Below, piece after piece: positions 6,130-7,109 of a stretch of 7,109 nt of DNA. A program made the position numbers and the translations under genes. Below the pieces are notes generated by a model that was not told the DNA's origin, did no database searches, and saw only the letters and a list, made by a program, of their open reading frames with translations. This DNA is from Gammaproteobacteria bacterium. Its GTDB lineage: Bacteria > Pseudomonadota > Gammaproteobacteria > Steroidobacterales > Steroidobacteraceae. The stretch is taken from contig RFTM01000087.1 in the NCBI GenBank assembly GCA_009923475.1, forward strand, positions 1 through 7,109. Direction: 5' to 3'. Position 1 is the stretch's first letter. Every line of letters starts with the position of its first letter.

Positions 6130-6596
6130 TCCGCTCGTCCTTCCAAGGCCTGGGCATCGTCCGCGCGGCGCTGCTGGCGCTCGCCTTGTGGGCATCATCG
6201 CCGGCCGCGCAGGCCATCGATCCGGTCGAGCTGCAGGACCCGGCACTGCAGGAGCGCTACCGCGCGCTCACGCACGAGCTGCGCTGCATGCAGTGCCAGA
6301 ACCAGTCCATCGCCGATTCGCCGGTCGGGCTCGCCGGCGACCTGCGACGCGAAGTGCGCGAGCTGCTGCTCGCCGGCAAGACCGACGCCGAGGTGCGCGA
6401 GCACCTGAGCGCGCGTTACGGCGATTTCATCCTGTTCCGGCCGCGGTTCACCGCCGCGACGGCCTGGCTGTGGATCACGCCCGCGGCGTTGCTGCTGCTC
6501 GGCATCGTCATCGCGGCGCGCATCATCCGCCGGCGCGCGACCCTCGCCGACAGCGACCCCACCGAACCGGACGACCGCGGAGACGCGCGCGCATGA
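6126..6596 (+). CDS. ccmH: CcmH (CcmL-type), periplasmic thiol oxidoreductase subunit of the heme lyase
   Basis: A 156-residue protein with a signal peptide (hydrophobic core about 12-26, likely cleavage after AQA at 28-30). The diagnostic LRCMQCQNQS motif carries the redox pair Cys54 and Cys57, followed by the family stretch SIADSPVGLAGDLRREVRE and ARYGDFILFRP (96-106). A single membrane segment (about 113-131) and a short basic/acidic cytoplasmic tail complete it. This is the N-terminal-domain-only form; in E. coli the same domain is fused to a CcmI-like TPR domain, which here is the next, separate gene. CcmH works with CcmG in reducing apocytochrome thiols and with CcmF in ligation. The ATG overlaps the ccmG stop and the TGA overlaps the ccmI start, both as ATGA. 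Confidence 0.97.
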   Translation: MIRSSFQGLGIVRAALLALALWASSPAAQAIDPVELQDPALQERYRALTHELRCMQCQNQSIADSPVGLAGDLRREVRELLLAGKTDAEVREHLSARYGDFILFRPRFTAATAWLWITPAALLLLGIVIAARIIRRRATLADSDPTEPDDRGDARA

Positions 6597-7109
6597 CGCT
6601 GTTCTGGATCATCGCTATCGCCCTGGCTCTGGTCACGGCCGCCGCCTTGTGCCTGCCTTTGTGGCGCCGCGACGGGCGCCCCGCGGCGATCGTCACCGGC
6701 ATCGGGGTCGTGCTCGGCGCGGCCGCGGTGTACGCCGCTTCCAGCCGCTGGGACTGGCCGGAGGAGCAGGCCGCGACGACACCGGCAGCGATGGTCGCCA
6801 AACTCGCACGCCGTCTGGAGAAAGAGCCCGAGGACCTCGAGGGTTGGTTGATGCTCGGCCGCTCCCAGACCGCGCTCGGCCAGTATCCCCTCGCGGTGAG
6901 GGCCTACCAGCGCGCCGACCGGCTCGAGGGAGGGCGCAACGCCGAGGCCGTGCTCGGCATGGCCGAAGCGTTGATGATGCAGGCGGAAGGCAAGATCGAC
7001 GATCGCACCGGTCGACTGTTCGAGCGCGCCCTCGAGATCGCGCCCGATTGGGAGAAGGCCAAGTTCTTCGGCGCCCTCACCGCGCAGCGGCGGGGCGACA
7101 TACCGCTTG
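6593..7109 (+). CDS. ccmI: CcmI, apocytochrome c chaperone with TPR repeats (5' part; runs off the right edge)
   Basis: The ATG overlaps the ccmH stop, with GGAG (6579-6582) ten bases upstream. 172 codons are visible with no stop before the window ends. Two membrane helices are predicted at about 3-24 and 31-50, joined by only about seven residues (RRDGRPA). A short periplasmic linker (WDWPEEQAATTP) follows. TPR repeats begin with AMVAKLARRLEKEPEDLEGWLMLGRS: one unit at about 82-112, a second at about 116-150 and the start of a third. The family binds the C-terminal part of apocytochrome c and delivers it to CcmF/CcmH. The position after ccmH and the TPR sequence support the name. The loop between the helices is much shorter than in Rhodobacter CcmI, where it holds a leucine-zipper-like segment. 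The C-terminal half is outside the window. Confidence 0.9.
   Translation, partial: MTLFWIIAIALALVTAAALCLPLWRRDGRPAAIVTGIGVVLGAAAVYAASSRWDWPEEQAATTPAAMVAKLARRLEKEPEDLEGWLMLGRSQTALGQYPLAVRAYQRADRLEGGRNAEAVLGMAEALMMQAEGKIDDRTGRLFERALEIAPDWEKAKFFGALTAQRRGDIPL

Noticed and set aside
1..7109. CRISPR arrays, insertion sequences, phage or defence genes
   Set aside because: No spaced direct repeats, transposase or integrase motifs, or defence-type domains are visible on either strand in this window.

Overview
The window comes from a GC-rich bacterial chromosome. The gene set (a System I cytochrome c maturation operon in the order ccmABCDEFGHI, with separate ccmH and ccmI) points to the Pseudomonadota, most likely a Gammaproteobacterium. 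I cannot place the family or genus from this sequence alone.

Layout. (1) Positions 1-763 hold two pieces of a type B carboxylesterase in opposite orientations. The N-terminal piece is on the minus strand (763 down to about 317): a lipoprotein signal and the region up to the oxyanion-hole motif HGG. The middle piece, with the nucleophile motif GESAGA, is on the plus strand (1 to about 314). The two meet tail to tail at about 315-316, so no intact esterase can be read here. This is either a real small inversion that broke the gene or a fold-back assembly/amplification chimera. (2) A complete tRNA-Leu(UAA) with encoded CCA lies on the minus strand (783-869), only 19 bases before the esterase start codon. 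(3) A 107-base divergent intergenic region (870-976) holds two overlapping inverted repeats and an AT-rich extended -10 promoter placed so that the ccmA ATG would be at or next to the transcription start. (4) From 977 to the right edge runs one plus-strand operon: ccmA, ccmB, ccmC, ccmD, ccmE, ccmF, ccmG, ccmH and the 5' part of ccmI.

The operon makes the membrane machinery that attaches heme to apocytochrome c in the periplasm. CcmA/CcmB form an ABC transporter. With CcmC and CcmD it loads heme onto the chaperone CcmE and then releases holo-CcmE using ATP. CcmG and CcmH keep the apocytochrome CXXCH cysteines reduced, CcmI holds the apocytochrome, and CcmF (with CcmH and CcmI) takes heme from CcmE and forms the thioether bonds. 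All diagnostic residues I looked for are present, so the system appears functional. Seven of the eight gene junctions are 4-base stop/start overlaps (ATGA or GTGA); only ccmB/ccmC has a gap.

The operon itself is conserved biology. The items that deserve a second look are the broken esterase, the control region between tRNA-Leu and ccmA, and the very short cytoplasmic loop of CcmI.
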